Positions 39,877-49,299 of a stretch of 64,000 nucleotides of DNA are shown here, piece after piece; positions within the stretch are counted from its first letter, which is position 1; each line of letters opens with the position of its first letter. A model generated the notes under the pieces. It did no database searches. It had not been told where the DNA came from and saw only the letters and a program-made list of their open reading frames with translations. The DNA comes from CAVUXJ01 sp963814975 (GTDB lineage: Bacteria; Acidobacteriota; Vicinamibacteria; Vicinamibacterales; CAVVIG01). A program made the translations under genes and the position numbers. The stretch spans positions 1 through 64,000 of the forward strand of contig CAWFFB010000021.1 in NCBI GenBank assembly GCA_963814975.1, written 5' to 3'.

Positions 39877-42800
39877 ATGGAGCAGCATCACCGCCAGATT
39901 GTCGTTCTGCTCGCCCGCGTTCGGGCGCGCTGGCGCCGGCTCATTGCCTTCCAGGCAGCGGCCCGCGCCTCGCTCGCCCTGTCCGGGGTGCTCGCGGCCG
40001 CCCTGTTCCTCACCTACTGGACCACCCGGTCGCCGATCGCGCTTGCGGCGATTGCCCTGATCGCGCTGGCGCTCGCCGTCGGGGCGATCGTATGGGGCAT
40101 GTGGCCGGCCCGCGAAAGCCCGTCGGACGCGCGCGTCGCGCGGTTCATCGAAGAAACACACCCATCGCTCGACGATCGCCTGGCGAGCGCCGTCGATCTT
40201 GCGGCGTCACCGGAACGGGGGGCACGGACTGCGCTGGCGGCGCCCATGATGGCCGACGCCGCCCGACGAGCATCGTCGATCGATCCGGCGGCTGTCGTGC
40301 CTGGCCCGACAATGCGGCGTGCCGGATTCCGGGCGGCGGCCGCAGTGCTGCTTCTGGCAGCGATTGGGTTTGTCGGTCGCGAGAACGCCCGCCGATCGTT
40401 CGACGCCGTGTCGCTCGCGCTGTTCCCCTCACGCGTCGCGCTCGAAGTGGTGCCGGGGAATGCGCGCATCCAGGCCGGTTCTCCCCTCACAATCGAAGCG
40501 CGGCTGCTGGGCAATCGTGCTCCGGTCGTCGCGCAGGTCCTGCGCGCCGAAGGCGCGGCGGCTCTCGCGGCCGCCTCCGGAGACGCGGGCGTCGCGTGGC
40601 GCACGACCGAGATGACAACCAATCCGTCCGGCGCATTCACGCTGGGCGTGGGAGAGGTCTCCGCGTCGTTCAAATACAGGGTCGTCGCAGGAGCGGTCAC
40701 GTCGCCGCTGTATGAGGTGACCGTTGTGCGCGCGCCGCGAGTGATCCGGATCGACCTCGAGCACCTCTATCCGCCGGGGGCGGGACTCGCGCCCCACATC
40801 GAGGAGGACGCGGGCGACATCTACGCGCCGGCGGGCACCGACGTGCGCCTGCTCATTCATACCGACCGAGAGGCCGCCACCGGCCAGATGACGCTGGGGG
40901 GCGGCAAGACGATCGCCCTGACGCCCCGGGACGAATAACGTCCTGACGGGAACGTTGAAGGTTCTCGAGGACGACTCGTATCGGATTGCATTGTCCGACG
41001 TGGAGGGACTGGCGAATCCCGGCGAGACCGAATACTTCATCCGTACGCTCGAGGATCGGCCGCCTGAAGTGCGCCTCCTCAAGCCCGCCCGCGATCGGTC
41101 GGTGACACGGCTGGACGAGGTCGATATCGAGGCGCAGGCGGAGGACGACTTCGGTATCGATCGCCTCGAGCTGGTCTATGCCGTGCGCGGCCGCGCCGAG
41201 CGGGTTGCGCCTCTCGCGATCCCGCGCCAGTCGGCCTCGGTGACCGGCACGCATACGCTGTATCTCGAGGACCTCGACGTTCAGCCGGGCGACTTCGTGT
41301 CGTACTACGTGCGCGCGCGCGACCTCGCGCGCGGCAAACGCCCGAGCGAGACTCGCAGCGACATCTTCTTCCTCGAAGTGAAGGGATTCGAGCTCGAGTT
41401 CAGGCTCGCGCAAAGCGAGGGGGCGATGGGCGCAACGCCCAACAAATCGCTGGACGACCTCGTGACCGCGCAGAAGGAAGTCATCGTCGCGACCTGGAAG
41501 CTGGATCGGCGCGCGCAAACCGCCAACGGCGCCAAGTCTGAGCAGGATATCCGGGCGGTGTCGCGTGCCGAGGCGGAACTGAAGACGCGAGTGGAAGAAA
41601 CCTCCAGCTCCTTCCGCGGATCGACGATGCGCGATCCCCGGCGCGGACGTGGCGGCATTCAGCCACGGCGGCCGGGTGCCGGTACCACGCCTCCGCCCGA
41701 CACGCTCAAGGCTGGCCAGACCACGTCCGAGGAAGACGCAATGACCGCCGCCGCCTCGGCGATGGGGAGGGCCGTGCAGTCGCTGAACGCGCTCAAGACC
41801 GGGCAGGCGATCGCCCCGGAGATGGACGCGCTGAATCACCTCCTGAAGGCCCAGGCCGACGTGAAGAAGCGCGAGGTGTCGCGTCAGCAGGCACCCGGTG
41901 AAGCGGGGAGCAACCGCACGACCCAGGACATGTCGCGCATGTTCGACAAGGAGCTGCAAAGCCAGCAGCAGACGAATTACGAGACGCCGAAGAACGCGCA
42001 GCAGCCCGAGCAGCCCGACAGCATGCTCGACAAGATCAAGGATCTCGCGCGACGGCAGGACGCGCTGTTGAAGGAGCAGCAGGAGCTTGCGCGCGATCGC
42101 GACCAGATGACCGCGGAGGAGCTCAAGCGCGAGCTCGAAAAGCTGACGCGTGAGCAGTCCGAGCTGCGTCAGCGCGCCGAAGAGATGGCCAAACAGGCGG
42201 CCAGTCAGCAGAACCAGGGCGGCCAGAAACCGTCGCAGGGTCAATCTGGCCGGGGGTCGGGCCAGAAGCGTGAGCAGTCGAACCAGAGCGGACGCGGATC
42301 GGGCGGGAGCGGTGACACCGGCGAGCAGATACGCGCCGCGTCCGAGGAAATGCGGAACGCGGTCAGCGAGCTGCGCAGGGACGACCCGCGCCAGGCGAGC
42401 GCCCGGGGGAGCCGGGCGCTCGAGCAGCTCCGCGAGCTGCAGCGTCAGCTCCAGGCATCGACACCCGACGAGCGCCGTCGCGCTCTCGGGGACATGCAGC
42501 TCGAAGCGCGCCAGCTGGCGGATGCTCAGCGCCAGGTCGCTTCCGAGGTCGGAAAAGTCGCGCCGGGCGACGCGGGCCAGGATGCGCTGCGGCGGCTTGC
42601 CGGCGAGCAGGAACGTCTGGCGGATCGCGCGCGCCGGCTGCAGCAGGGACTTGGGCAGCAGGCTGGAACGGATGCGGCGAGGGAGATCGAACGGGAGCGA
42701 ATTCCGGACCGGATGCAGCAGTCGGCGGAACAACTCCGATCGGCCGCGGCAGCGACCGAACCCGGAGGCCGACCGCAAGTCGACGAAAGCCGCCGCCGCG

Positions 42801-43415
42801 GCGCAGGAAGAAGTGGCGCGCGCGCTCGACAAAGTCGCCAAGGGGCTTTTGACCGGCGATCAACCCCGCGACGACGAGTCGCGTAAGCTCTCCGAGCAGC
42901 TCGCCCGCGCGCAGGCGTTGCGCGATCAGATCGAGGGCTTGACCCGCGAGGCTTCGAAGCTGGGAGGACAGGACTCCTCGCCGAGTGGGGGCGAACCGGG
43001 CCAGAGCGGCCCGGATGGTCAGCCCCAGGCCGGGGGCACGAACGGCAGCGACGCCTCGCGGCTGCGCGATGAATACAACCGCCGGCTGCAGGAAACCCGC
43101 AAGCTGCTCGACGAGATGCGGCGCGACGATGCCGCGTTGACGCAAGGCGGCACCGGCTTTACGTTTGAAGGCCAGGGGATGGTGCTCTCGGCGCCAGGCA
43201 CCGAAGCATTCAAACAGGACTTCGCGAAATGGGAAGCGCTTCGCAAGCAGGTCACGATGGCGCTCGATCGCGCGGAATCGTCGCTCTCCCAGAGACTCCA
43301 GGCCCGCCAGGCGCGCGATCGGCTGGCCGCGGGCGTCGACGATAAGGCGCCCGCCGGCTACCAGCAGCAGGTGGACAGCTACTTCAAGGCGCTGGCGACA
43401 AAGAAGAAACAATAG
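39877..43415 (+). CDS. DUF4175-type membrane protein with long coiled coil (two frameshifts)
   Basis: ATG 39877 directly follows the previous stop. The N-terminus has two TM helices ('AAALFLTYWTTRS', 'IALAAIALIALALAVGAIVWG'; in part) and a third near residue 150, then beta domains. Frame changes near 40,930-40,937 (LTPRDE stop, then NVLTGTLKVLEDD) and near 42,750-42,780 (GGRPQ then NPEADRKSTKAAAAA) are required. The C-terminal half is a very long coiled coil rich in Gln, Glu, Arg and Ala (about residues 480-1000) with a low-complexity Gly/Ser/Gln linker (GRGSGQKREQSNQSGRGSGG), ending 'VDSYFKALATKKKQ'. About 1,180 residues in total. It is a regular partner of DUF58/VWA genes; the job is unknown, probably periplasmic scaffolding. 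Confidence 0.88.
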
Positions 43416-43498
43416 AACCTCAGGCTCAAGTCTCGAGTCTCAAGTCTCAACGGGAGAGTTCGTGAGACTTGAGACTTGAGACTGGAGACTTACGAGCA
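43416..43498. repeat. Inverted word array (TCTCAAG / CTTGAGA)
   Basis: Left-arm words (CTCAAGTCTCGAGTCTCAAG, 43,425-43,450) pair with right-arm GAGACTTGAGACTTGAGACT (43,464-43,484) across a short loop. It fills the gap between the DUF4175 and VWA genes inside an otherwise tightly packed operon. Same words at 53.1, 56.8, 61.7 and 63.8 kb. Confidence 0.65.
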
Positions 43499-43500
43499 AC

Positions 43501-45726
43501 ATGCATTTTGCTTCTCCTCTGCCGTGGTGGTTGGCCGTGCTCGCGGCGGCGGCCGTCATCGCGCTGGCTTTTTTCTCGTATCGCCGGCCGATCGTGCCGC
43601 TGTCTGCGGGCAGGAGAGTCCTGCTGGTGGCGCTGCGCGCCCTCTCGCTGGCGGCCGTCGTCCTGCTCCTCTGCCGGCCGGTGATCCTGGTGCCGCCCGC
43701 CGTCGCCCGCGACGTGGTCGTCCCGATTCTTGTCGATGTCTCCCGCAGCATGCGTGTTGCGGACGCCGACGGGCAGGCGCGCATCGCGCGGGCGGCCGAT
43801 CTCCTGCAACGCGAACTGCTGCCGAAACTGCAGCCGCCGTTCAAGCCCGAGGTGTTCGGTATCGGAGAGGCATTGACGCCCGCCTCGCCTGATCGGCTCA
43901 GCGCCGACGCGCGTCAGTCCGACCTGAGCGGGGCGCTCGCTGCCGTGCACGACCGGTATCGCTCCCGGCGCGTGTCCGCCATCGTGGTGTTGTCTGACGG
44001 CGGCGATACCGGCCGAGCCGATGGAGCGACCACCGCCGGGGACACGGCCGTGCCCGTTTTCGCCGTGGGGATCGGGGCTCCCGAAGGAATTCCCGATCGC
44101 GAGATCCTCGGTGTAGCCGCCGGCGATCCCCGCCTGGATCAGGCCTCCGTCGACCTGCACGTGTCGGCCGTCAGCCATCGGTATGGTCGCGCTCCGTTCC
44201 GCGTGAGGCTGCTCGCGAACGGGCGTGTGCTCGACAACCGGGCGGTGACGCCCGCGGCTGACGGGTCGCCCATCGACGAGATTTTCACGGTGTCGCCCGA
44301 TCCGGTGAATGCGACGGTCTATACCGCGGAGATCGCGCCGGAGCAGGGGGAATCGATCGGCGAGAACAACGTATTCAGTGTGCTGGTCAGCCCGGCCGGA
44401 CGGAAACGCCGCGTGCTGGCACTCGAAGGCGCGCCCGGCCACGAGCACGGTTTCATGACACGCGCGCTGACTGTCGATCCGGGGCTCGAATTCGATGCGG
44501 TGGTCCGAAAGGGGAAGAACGAGAACGGCGAGGACACGTTTTTCATTCAGGCCGGCGGGGGGCGCGCGGCGACGCTGACAGCCGGCTTCCCGTCGACCCG
44601 CGAGGCGCTTTACGCCTACGACGCGTTGATCATAGCGAATGTCGAAGCCGACTTCTTCACGCGCGCCCAGCTGGCGCAGGCCGCTGAATTCGTCGCCGAA
44701 CGCGGCGGCGGCCTGCTCGTGCTCGGGGGGCGGTCGTTCGCACAGCGCGGTTTGATTGGCACCGCGCTGGAAGAAGCGCTTCCCGTCGAGCTGAACGATC
44801 GGCGGGGAATCGTGCGGGCGACGCTCAACGCCGCTCGTCCCGCGCCGCAGAACAGGGTCGCCGTCACGAGCGAAGGGGAGCGTCACCCCGTGATGCGGCT
44901 GGGCTCCTCGCCCGAGGAGACGCGCCAGCTCTGGGCCGCGCTGCCGTCGCTGGCCGCGAGCGCGCCACTCGGCGGCCCCAAGCCCGGTGCGACGGTGCTC
45001 GCGGTGACGACCGCGCCCGCCGGCACCGTTCACCCGCTGGTCGCGGTGCAGCGTTATGGCAGGGGGCGATCGATGGTCTTCGCAGGCGAAGCGTCATGGC
45101 GCTGGCGCATGATGGTGCCATCCTCGGATCGCTCCTACGAGTTTTTCTGGCGTCAAGCGGTCCGCTGGCTTGCCGGCCCCGCGCCCGATCCCGTCGCCGT
45201 CACGGTGCAGGACACCTCCGAACCTGGGGACTCCATCGAGATCGATGTGGACGTTCGGGATCGAGCGTTCGATCCCGTCGCCGATGCCGTCGTCGAGGCG
45301 ACGCTGGCCGTCCCTGGTGGAGAAACGCGTCCGCTTGCGCTTCGACGCGAAACCGCGGCGAGCGGACGCTTCACGGCGGCGCTCCGTCCGGTCGAAGCCG
45401 GCCTGTATCGCATCCGGGCCGACGCGAGGCGGGGCGACGCCGCGCTCGGCAGCGCCGACCGCTGGTTCTACGTGGGCGGCCGCGACCGGGAGTTCGCGGA
45501 GCCGCGCCTGAACGAGGGCGTCTTGCGACGCGTCGCGCAGGCTACCGGCGGCCAGTACGTGCGCGCGGACGAGGTCTCGCGCATTGTCGCGTCGCTCCAG
45601 GCGATACTGCCGCAGTCGGTCGAGCCGGAGCGGCGTGATCTGTGGCATGAGCCGTGGGCGTTCGCGCTCGTGATCGCGCTGCTGTCGGCGGAATGGATCC
45701 TGCGGCGCCGCTGGGGATTACGATGA
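43501..45726 (+). CDS. VWA / glutamine-amidotransferase-like membrane protein
   Basis: The protein has 741 residues. Two TM helices at the N-terminus ('PWWLAVLAAAAVIALAFFS', 'VLLVALRALSLAAVVLLL') and one at the C-terminus ('EPWAFALVIALLSAEWILRRRW'; in part) suggest a large periplasmic domain. The VWA domain carries MIDAS 'ILVDVSRSMRVAD', 'QSDLSGALAAVHD' and 'AIVVLSDGGDTGR'. The middle has a class I glutamine-amidotransferase-like fold ('VLALEGAPGHEHGFMTR', 'ERGGGLLVLGGRSFAQRG') without a clear catalytic Cys. It ends with beta-sandwich repeats. Its partner set (MoxR, DUF58, BatA, DUF4175) is the usual neighbourhood. The next gene overlaps by ATGA. Confidence 0.9.
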   Translation: MHFASPLPWWLAVLAAAAVIALAFFSYRRPIVPLSAGRRVLLVALRALSLAAVVLLLCRPVILVPPAVARDVVVPILVDVSRSMRVADADGQARIARAADLLQRELLPKLQPPFKPEVFGIGEALTPASPDRLSADARQSDLSGALAAVHDRYRSRRVSAIVVLSDGGDTGRADGATTAGDTAVPVFAVGIGAPEGIPDREILGVAAGDPRLDQASVDLHVSAVSHRYGRAPFRVRLLANGRVLDNRAVTPAADGSPIDEIFTVSPDPVNATVYTAEIAPEQGESIGENNVFSVLVSPAGRKRRVLALEGAPGHEHGFMTRALTVDPGLEFDAVVRKGKNENGEDTFFIQAGGGRAATLTAGFPSTREALYAYDALIIANVEADFFTRAQLAQAAEFVAERGGGLLVLGGRSFAQRGLIGTALEEALPVELNDRRGIVRATLNAARPAPQNRVAVTSEGERHPVMRLGSSPEETRQLWAALPSLAASAPLGGPKPGATVLAVTTAPAGTVHPLVAVQRYGRGRSMVFAGEASWRWRMMVPSSDRSYEFFWRQAVRWLAGPAPDPVAVTVQDTSEPGDSIEIDVDVRDRAFDPVADAVVEATLAVPGGETRPLALRRETAASGRFTAALRPVEAGLYRIRADARRGDAALGSADRWFYVGGRDREFAEPRLNEGVLRRVAQATGGQYVRADEVSRIVASLQAILPQSVEPERRDLWHEPWAFALVIALLSAEWILRRRWGLR

Positions 45727-46811
45727 CGGCACTCGATAGCCTCGAAATCATGAAAACGATGGTCGGCCACGAAAGTACGAACCGACGAAAGAACGCGATT
45801 CATGGGTTGGGTGTTTTGCTGTTTTCGTGGCTGTCTCTCATCCGGGCTTCGGGTTTCCGCCTTCTGCTGGCGTGTTTGGTGATTTCAGCGGGCGCTTCGC
45901 CGGCAGCGGCCGCCGAGCATTACGCGCTCATCGTGACCGGCGCATCCGGTGGTCCCCAGTACGCGCAAAAGTACGAAACCTGGCGGACCTCGTTCGTCAC
46001 GACGCTGACGCGCACCTTCGGCTACCCCGAGGATCGCGTCATCGTCCTTGGCGAGGACGCGGGAGGGAAGGTTCGCAAGAGCACCCGCGAGAACGTTCGT
46101 GCCGCGCTGGCCAGCCTGCGGCGGCGCGCCGCGAAAGATGATGTCGTGCTGATCGTGCTCATGGGGCATGGCACCGTGCTGGATGGCGATGGCGCGAAGT
46201 TCAATCTGGTCGGGCCGGACTTGACCGCCGACGAATGGGTCGACCTGGTCAAGCCGATCGCGGGCCGCCTGGTCTTCATCAACACCACCAGCGGCAGCTT
46301 TCCGTTCCTTCGGAAGCTGTCCGGGCCCGGCCGGATCGTGCTCACGGCCACCGATGCCGCCGCCCAGCAGTTCGAGACGATATTTCCAGAGTTCTTCACG
46401 AAGGCGTTCGACGAGCCTGGAGCCGATCTCGACAAGAACAAACGTGTGTCGATCTGGGAGGCGTTCACCTACGCGAGCGCGCGCGTCCACGATTGGTTCG
46501 ACGCGCTCGGGCAGCTCGCGACCGAACGTCCTCTGCTCGACGACACCGGCGACGGCATCGGCGGCGAGGCCGACAATGCCGGCCGGGACGGCGCCCTTGC
46601 GCAACTGACTTACCTCGCGCCCGTGGTCGTCGTCCCGACTGGCAATCCGGAGCTGGCAGGTCTTGTGAAACGACGCGCGGAGCTCGAGACCGCGATCGAC
46701 GACCTCCGCGCCAGCAAGCCGACCCTGACTCCGGAACAGTACGACCTGCAGCTCGAGAAGCTGCTGCTGGAGTTGGCGCAGCTGGAGCGGCAGATTCGCG
46801 CCAAGACCTAG
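45723..46811 (+). CDS. Secreted caspase/C13-peptidase-like protein lacking the catalytic Cys
   Basis: The protein has 362 residues; ATG 45723 overlaps the previous stop. The signal peptide is unusually late (hydrophobic run 'LLLACLVISAGASPAAAA' at residues about 50-67). The mature part shows a caspase-like fold: 'YALIVTGASGGPQYAQKYETW', 'PEDRVIVLGEDAGGK', and the His motif 'VVLIVLMGHGTVLDGDGAKF'. Where active peptidases have the D/N-x-C-H-S-G Cys motif, it reads 'LVFINTTSGSFPFLRKL', with no Cys. The only Cys in the whole protein is in the signal peptide. It is therefore a probable pseudo-enzyme. A C-terminal coiled coil ends in 'LLLELAQLERQIRAKT'. It closes the MoxR/VWA locus. Confidence 0.8.
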   Translation: MTALDSLEIMKTMVGHESTNRRKNAIHGLGVLLFSWLSLIRASGFRLLLACLVISAGASPAAAAEHYALIVTGASGGPQYAQKYETWRTSFVTTLTRTFGYPEDRVIVLGEDAGGKVRKSTRENVRAALASLRRRAAKDDVVLIVLMGHGTVLDGDGAKFNLVGPDLTADEWVDLVKPIAGRLVFINTTSGSFPFLRKLSGPGRIVLTATDAAAQQFETIFPEFFTKAFDEPGADLDKNKRVSIWEAFTYASARVHDWFDALGQLATERPLLDDTGDGIGGEADNAGRDGALAQLTYLAPVVVVPTGNPELAGLVKRRAELETAIDDLRASKPTLTPEQYDLQLEKLLLELAQLERQIRAKT

Positions 46812-46899
46812 ATCCGGCTTGGCGTGTTCCGATCGACGTCGTGCCGGGCTCCGGCTGGAACGTTTTGTTTCGAGCCGGCTGTGATGGGAAATCGCTGCC

Positions 46900-47259
46900 T
46901 CACCCTTTGACGACGAACCCCCGTTTCACGAGGTATTCGCGCAGTCTATCGCGGAGATCCCCCTGCAGCTCGATGGCGCCATCGAGAACGACGCCGCCGG
47001 TCCCGCATGTGCGCTTGAGCTCGAGACACAGCTCCTTCAAGAACGTTGCGTTGTTCGGGAGCCCGTCGACAACGCTGACCGTTTTTCCTCCCCGTCCCTT
47101 CTTCTCGACCCGCAACTTCGCCACCAGGCGGGACGGAATCGCCTCCGTGGCGGCGGCGCTCTTGCTGCAGCGGCAGTTCGAGGCTGGCCAGCCGCAGCCA
47201 GGGCATATCCTTCCAGCCCCAGTGGAATAGACGATGCGTGTGTGCCCGCGTGCGGCCAT
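46900..47259 (-). CDS. yciH: SUI1/YciH-family translation factor
   Basis: The protein has 119 residues from ATG 47259. The N-terminus holds a short zinc-binding-like C-x-x-C segment 'RICPGCGWPASNCRCS'. The SUI1 domain follows ('RLVAKLRVEKKGRGGKTVSVVDGL', 'FLKELCLELKRTCGTGGVVLDGAIELQGD', 'LREYLVKRGFVVKG'; all in part). YciH is the bacterial relative of eIF1 and is thought to help start-codon choice under stress. It stands alone, convergent to the VWA locus and divergent from the RluD-like gene. Earlier in-frame starts upstream are possible but are not supported by a ribosome-binding site. Confidence 0.93.
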   Translation of the reverse strand: MAARGHTRIVYSTGAGRICPGCGWPASNCRCSKSAAATEAIPSRLVAKLRVEKKGRGGKTVSVVDGLPNNATFLKELCLELKRTCGTGGVVLDGAIELQGDLRDRLREYLVKRGFVVKG

Positions 47260-47491
47260 GGCCTCGATCATGAGCGAGAAACGAAGCAGGCCGCAAGTGG
47301 CCTGCGGCTTCGGCACCGCCGGCGATTCAGCAAGCTTGCCTCAGACCGTGCGTGTCAAGACGGGAAGGTCGGCGTTATATGTGAGTCAATGAAATCGTCA
47401 CCTTTGCGGTTGGCTGGTCGCATCCCTCCGGTCATTCACCTGTTGACCAACTCGCCAATTCGCCAATGACTCCGCCGAAGATCATGACAAC
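47260..47491. other. Divergent intergenic region, no clear gene
   Basis: The stretch between yciH and the pseudouridine synthase gene contains a TTATAT element and a 25-codon frame (47,390-47,467) that I do not believe. Words CCAACTCGCCAATTCGCCAATGA at 47,447-47,470 (in parts: CGCCAATTCGCCAATGA) are a minor one-armed word array. Confidence 0.4.
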
Positions 47492-48493
47492 GTGACGTTT
47501 CCAAGGATTCTGACAGCGGACCGCGGTGATGCCGGCCGGCGTCTCGACCTGGTGATCCGCCGGCACCTGACCGGCATCGACAAGGCGACGCGTACACGCG
47601 TGCAGAGCTGGATCGAGGAGGGGCGCGTCACCGTGAACGGCGCGACCGTTCGCCGGGTGGCCCTGCGCGCCGCGCTGGGAGACGTCGTCGCCGTCGTGTT
47701 GCCCGCCGGCCTGGGTCCCCGTGTGATGACGGCCGAGGCCGTCAACCTCGACGTGCTGTACGAGGACGGCGATCTGCTCGCTCTCGACAAACCGGCCGGT
47801 ATGGTGGTGCATCCCAGCTACCGAAACACACAGGGAACTCTATTGAACGCATTGCTCTGGCATGCGCGCCGATGGCCTCCTTCCCAGCGGCCGTCGATCG
47901 TCGGCCGGCTGGACAAGCTCACCTCGGGCATCGTCGTCGTGGCCAAGAGCGCTGCCGTCCACGCGGCGCTGCAGCGCACGATGGGGTCGAGCGACGCCGA
48001 AAAGGATTATCTTGCCCTTGTGTACGGGCGCTTGAAGGAGGTTCGCGGCCAGATCGACCTGCGGCTCGGACGCGATCCGACGGATCGTCGGCGGGTCGTC
48101 GCGTCGGCGCGCGACGGTGCGCCAAGCCTGACGCGATTCGAGCGGATCGCGCGCGTGTCTGCTCCGCGTAAGGGTCTTGCGCTCGTTCGCTGCAGGCTCG
48201 CCACGGGACGCACGCATCAGATCCGTGTCCACCTGGCCGCGCGCGGGTGGCCGATTGTCGGCGATCGCGTGTACGGCGAGCCGCACTGGACGCAAATCGC
48301 GGACGCGACGCTCGCTGCCGCCCTGCGGACTTTTCCGCGCCAGGCTCTCCATGCGTGGCGCCTCACGGTTGTCCACCCTGTCACGCGCGAACGATTGTTC
48401 GTCGAAGCTCCCCTCCCGCGCGACTTGGAAGAGCTCTTGGCGGCGGCCAATCTCAGAATTCCTGCTGTGACAGCGCATTCCACAATGCTGTAG
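47492..48493 (+). CDS. RluA/RluD-family pseudouridine synthase
   Basis: The protein has 333 residues from GTG 47492. An N-terminal S4 RNA-binding domain ('RRLDLVIRRHLTGIDKATRTR', 'EEGRVTVNGATVRR'; in part) precedes the catalytic domain with 'LLALDKPAGMVVHPS' and the active-site Asp in 'IVGRLDKLTSGIVVVAKS' (the usual HRLDK-x-TSG reads GRLDKLTSG). RNA contacts are 'LATGRTHQIRVHLAARGWPIVGDRVYG'; in part. It isomerises uridine to pseudouridine, as RluD does in 23S rRNA H69. The His of HRLD is replaced by Gly, which is tolerated in some family members. The stop codon TAG is part of the palindromic repeat that follows. Confidence 0.92.
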   Translation: MTFPRILTADRGDAGRRLDLVIRRHLTGIDKATRTRVQSWIEEGRVTVNGATVRRVALRAALGDVVAVVLPAGLGPRVMTAEAVNLDVLYEDGDLLALDKPAGMVVHPSYRNTQGTLLNALLWHARRWPPSQRPSIVGRLDKLTSGIVVVAKSAAVHAALQRTMGSSDAEKDYLALVYGRLKEVRGQIDLRLGRDPTDRRRVVASARDGAPSLTRFERIARVSAPRKGLALVRCRLATGRTHQIRVHLAARGWPIVGDRVYGEPHWTQIADATLAAALRTFPRQALHAWRLTVVHPVTRERLFVEAPLPRDLEELLAAANLRIPAVTAHSTML

Positions 48494-48604
48494 TGTCCGC
48501 CTTATGCCTCCGCCGAAGGCTTCGGCGAGGCTCGCCGAAGCGCGCTTCGCGCGCGACGGCGGCAGGCGGACCGCCGCCAGGTCCGGCTGGAAGCCGGACA
48601 CTAC
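48490..48604. repeat. 115-bp MITE-like palindromic element with 10-bp terminal inverted repeats
   Basis: It starts GTAGTGTCCG and ends CGGACACTAC, a perfect 10-bp terminal inverted repeat. Internal palindromes are CGCCGAAGGCTTCGGCG, GCGCGCTTCGCGCGC and GTCCGGCTGGAAGCCGGAC. Its first bases supply the stop codon of the preceding gene. Related copies are at 51,253-51,420 and 55,128-55,275, with a fragment near 63,867. It encodes nothing. Confidence 0.7.
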
Positions 48605-48669
48605 GTACGACGGAACAGGAGGACACCGGCTGTCAGAATGCCGAGCGAATCGGCCGGCCGGCGCCCACG

Positions 48670-49152
48670 TCATCTGGTGAGCTGCTGATAGGCCTGCTCC
48701 ACCGCCTGGGCTTTCGCCTTGAAGTGCTCTTGCAGTTCGGCGCCCAGATGGGCCACCTGCTCCGGGTCGTACTTCGGCCTGGCCTCCTGGTAGGCGGCAC
48801 GGATGGCTCCCTGAGTCGCGTCTCGCGAGACACCGAGAATGTTGAAGGGATCGATCACCGCTTCGGACGCCACGTCGGTCTGGCGCTGCTGCCGGGCTTC
48901 CTCCTCCCGCTGACCCGTTTCCGCTTCGCGACGGGCCTGCTCTTTCTGGCGGGTGTGCTCTTGCTGCCGCAAGCGTGCTTCCTCCTCTTCGAATGATTTC
49001 AGACGGAGCTCCGTTTGTTGGTGTTCACTGCAGTGGGAGCGTTCGAATCCGGCGCGCCCGTCTGAAGTCCAGTGCCGAACGCCAGCACCATCAACGGCGC
49101 CGACAGGCCCCAAAGCAACGGCGGACCGGGCTGGCGTCGAGTTCGACTTCAT
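48670..49152 (-). CDS. TM-anchored coiled-coil protein with C-terminal J-like domain (two frameshifts)
   Basis: ATG 49152 starts MKSNSTPARS. A frame change near 49,118 gives 'PLLWGLSAPLMVLAFGTGLQ', a good TM helix, and 'TGAPDSNAPTAVNTN'; a second near 49,010 returns to 'TELRLKSFEEEEARLRQQE' and a Glu/Arg/Gln coiled coil (about residues 55-105). The C-terminal domain 'DPFNILGVSRDATQGAIRAAYQE' matches the J-domain helices I-II, but the HPD tripeptide that stimulates Hsp70 reads D-P-E in 'RPKYDPEQVAHLGAELQEHF'. So it is a J-like protein that probably cannot drive DnaK by the standard route. Complete at the C-terminus; about 160 residues. A soluble, unshifted reading is possible but would lose the TM helix. 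Confidence 0.65.
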   Translation of the reverse strand: MKSNSTPARSAVALGPVGAVDGAGVRHWTSDGRAGFERSHCSEHQQTELRLKSFEEEEARLRQQEHTRQKEQARREAETGQREEEARQQRQTDVASEAVIDPFNILGVSRDATQGAIRAAYQEARPKYDPEQVAHLGAELQEHFKAKAQAVEQAYQQLTR

Positions 49153-49299
49153 GCTCGGGGAGAGTGCCCTCGCCGCCTTTCAAACCAGAGTGCGAAAGGC
49201 AGAAGAAGCCTGCTCAGATGTGAGACTTCAGTGTGTGAGACTTGCACGGCTGGACCATCGTCGTCCTGGTCGAGTTCAATGTCAATCGATCGTGGGGAA
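49153..49299. other. Short gap with one-armed word array
   Basis: GTGAGACTTCAGTGTGTGAGACTTG (in parts: GTGAGACTTCAG and GTGAGACTTGC, 49,219-49,245) are two words of the GACTTGAGA family. No gene is seen. Confidence 0.4.

Noticed and set aside
40853..42841. 662-residue minus-strand open frame opposite the DUF4175 gene
   Set aside because: Leu/Arg-rich antisense reading of a Gln/Glu coiled coil; no domain seen.
47390..47467. 25-codon open frame after a TTATAT box
   Set aside because: No ribosome-binding site and encoded partly by array-like words; not supported.
49026..49060. tRNA-like T-arm (GTTCGAATCC)
   Set aside because: The flanking stems do not pair and no acceptor, D or anticodon arm is present; it is inside the J-protein gene.
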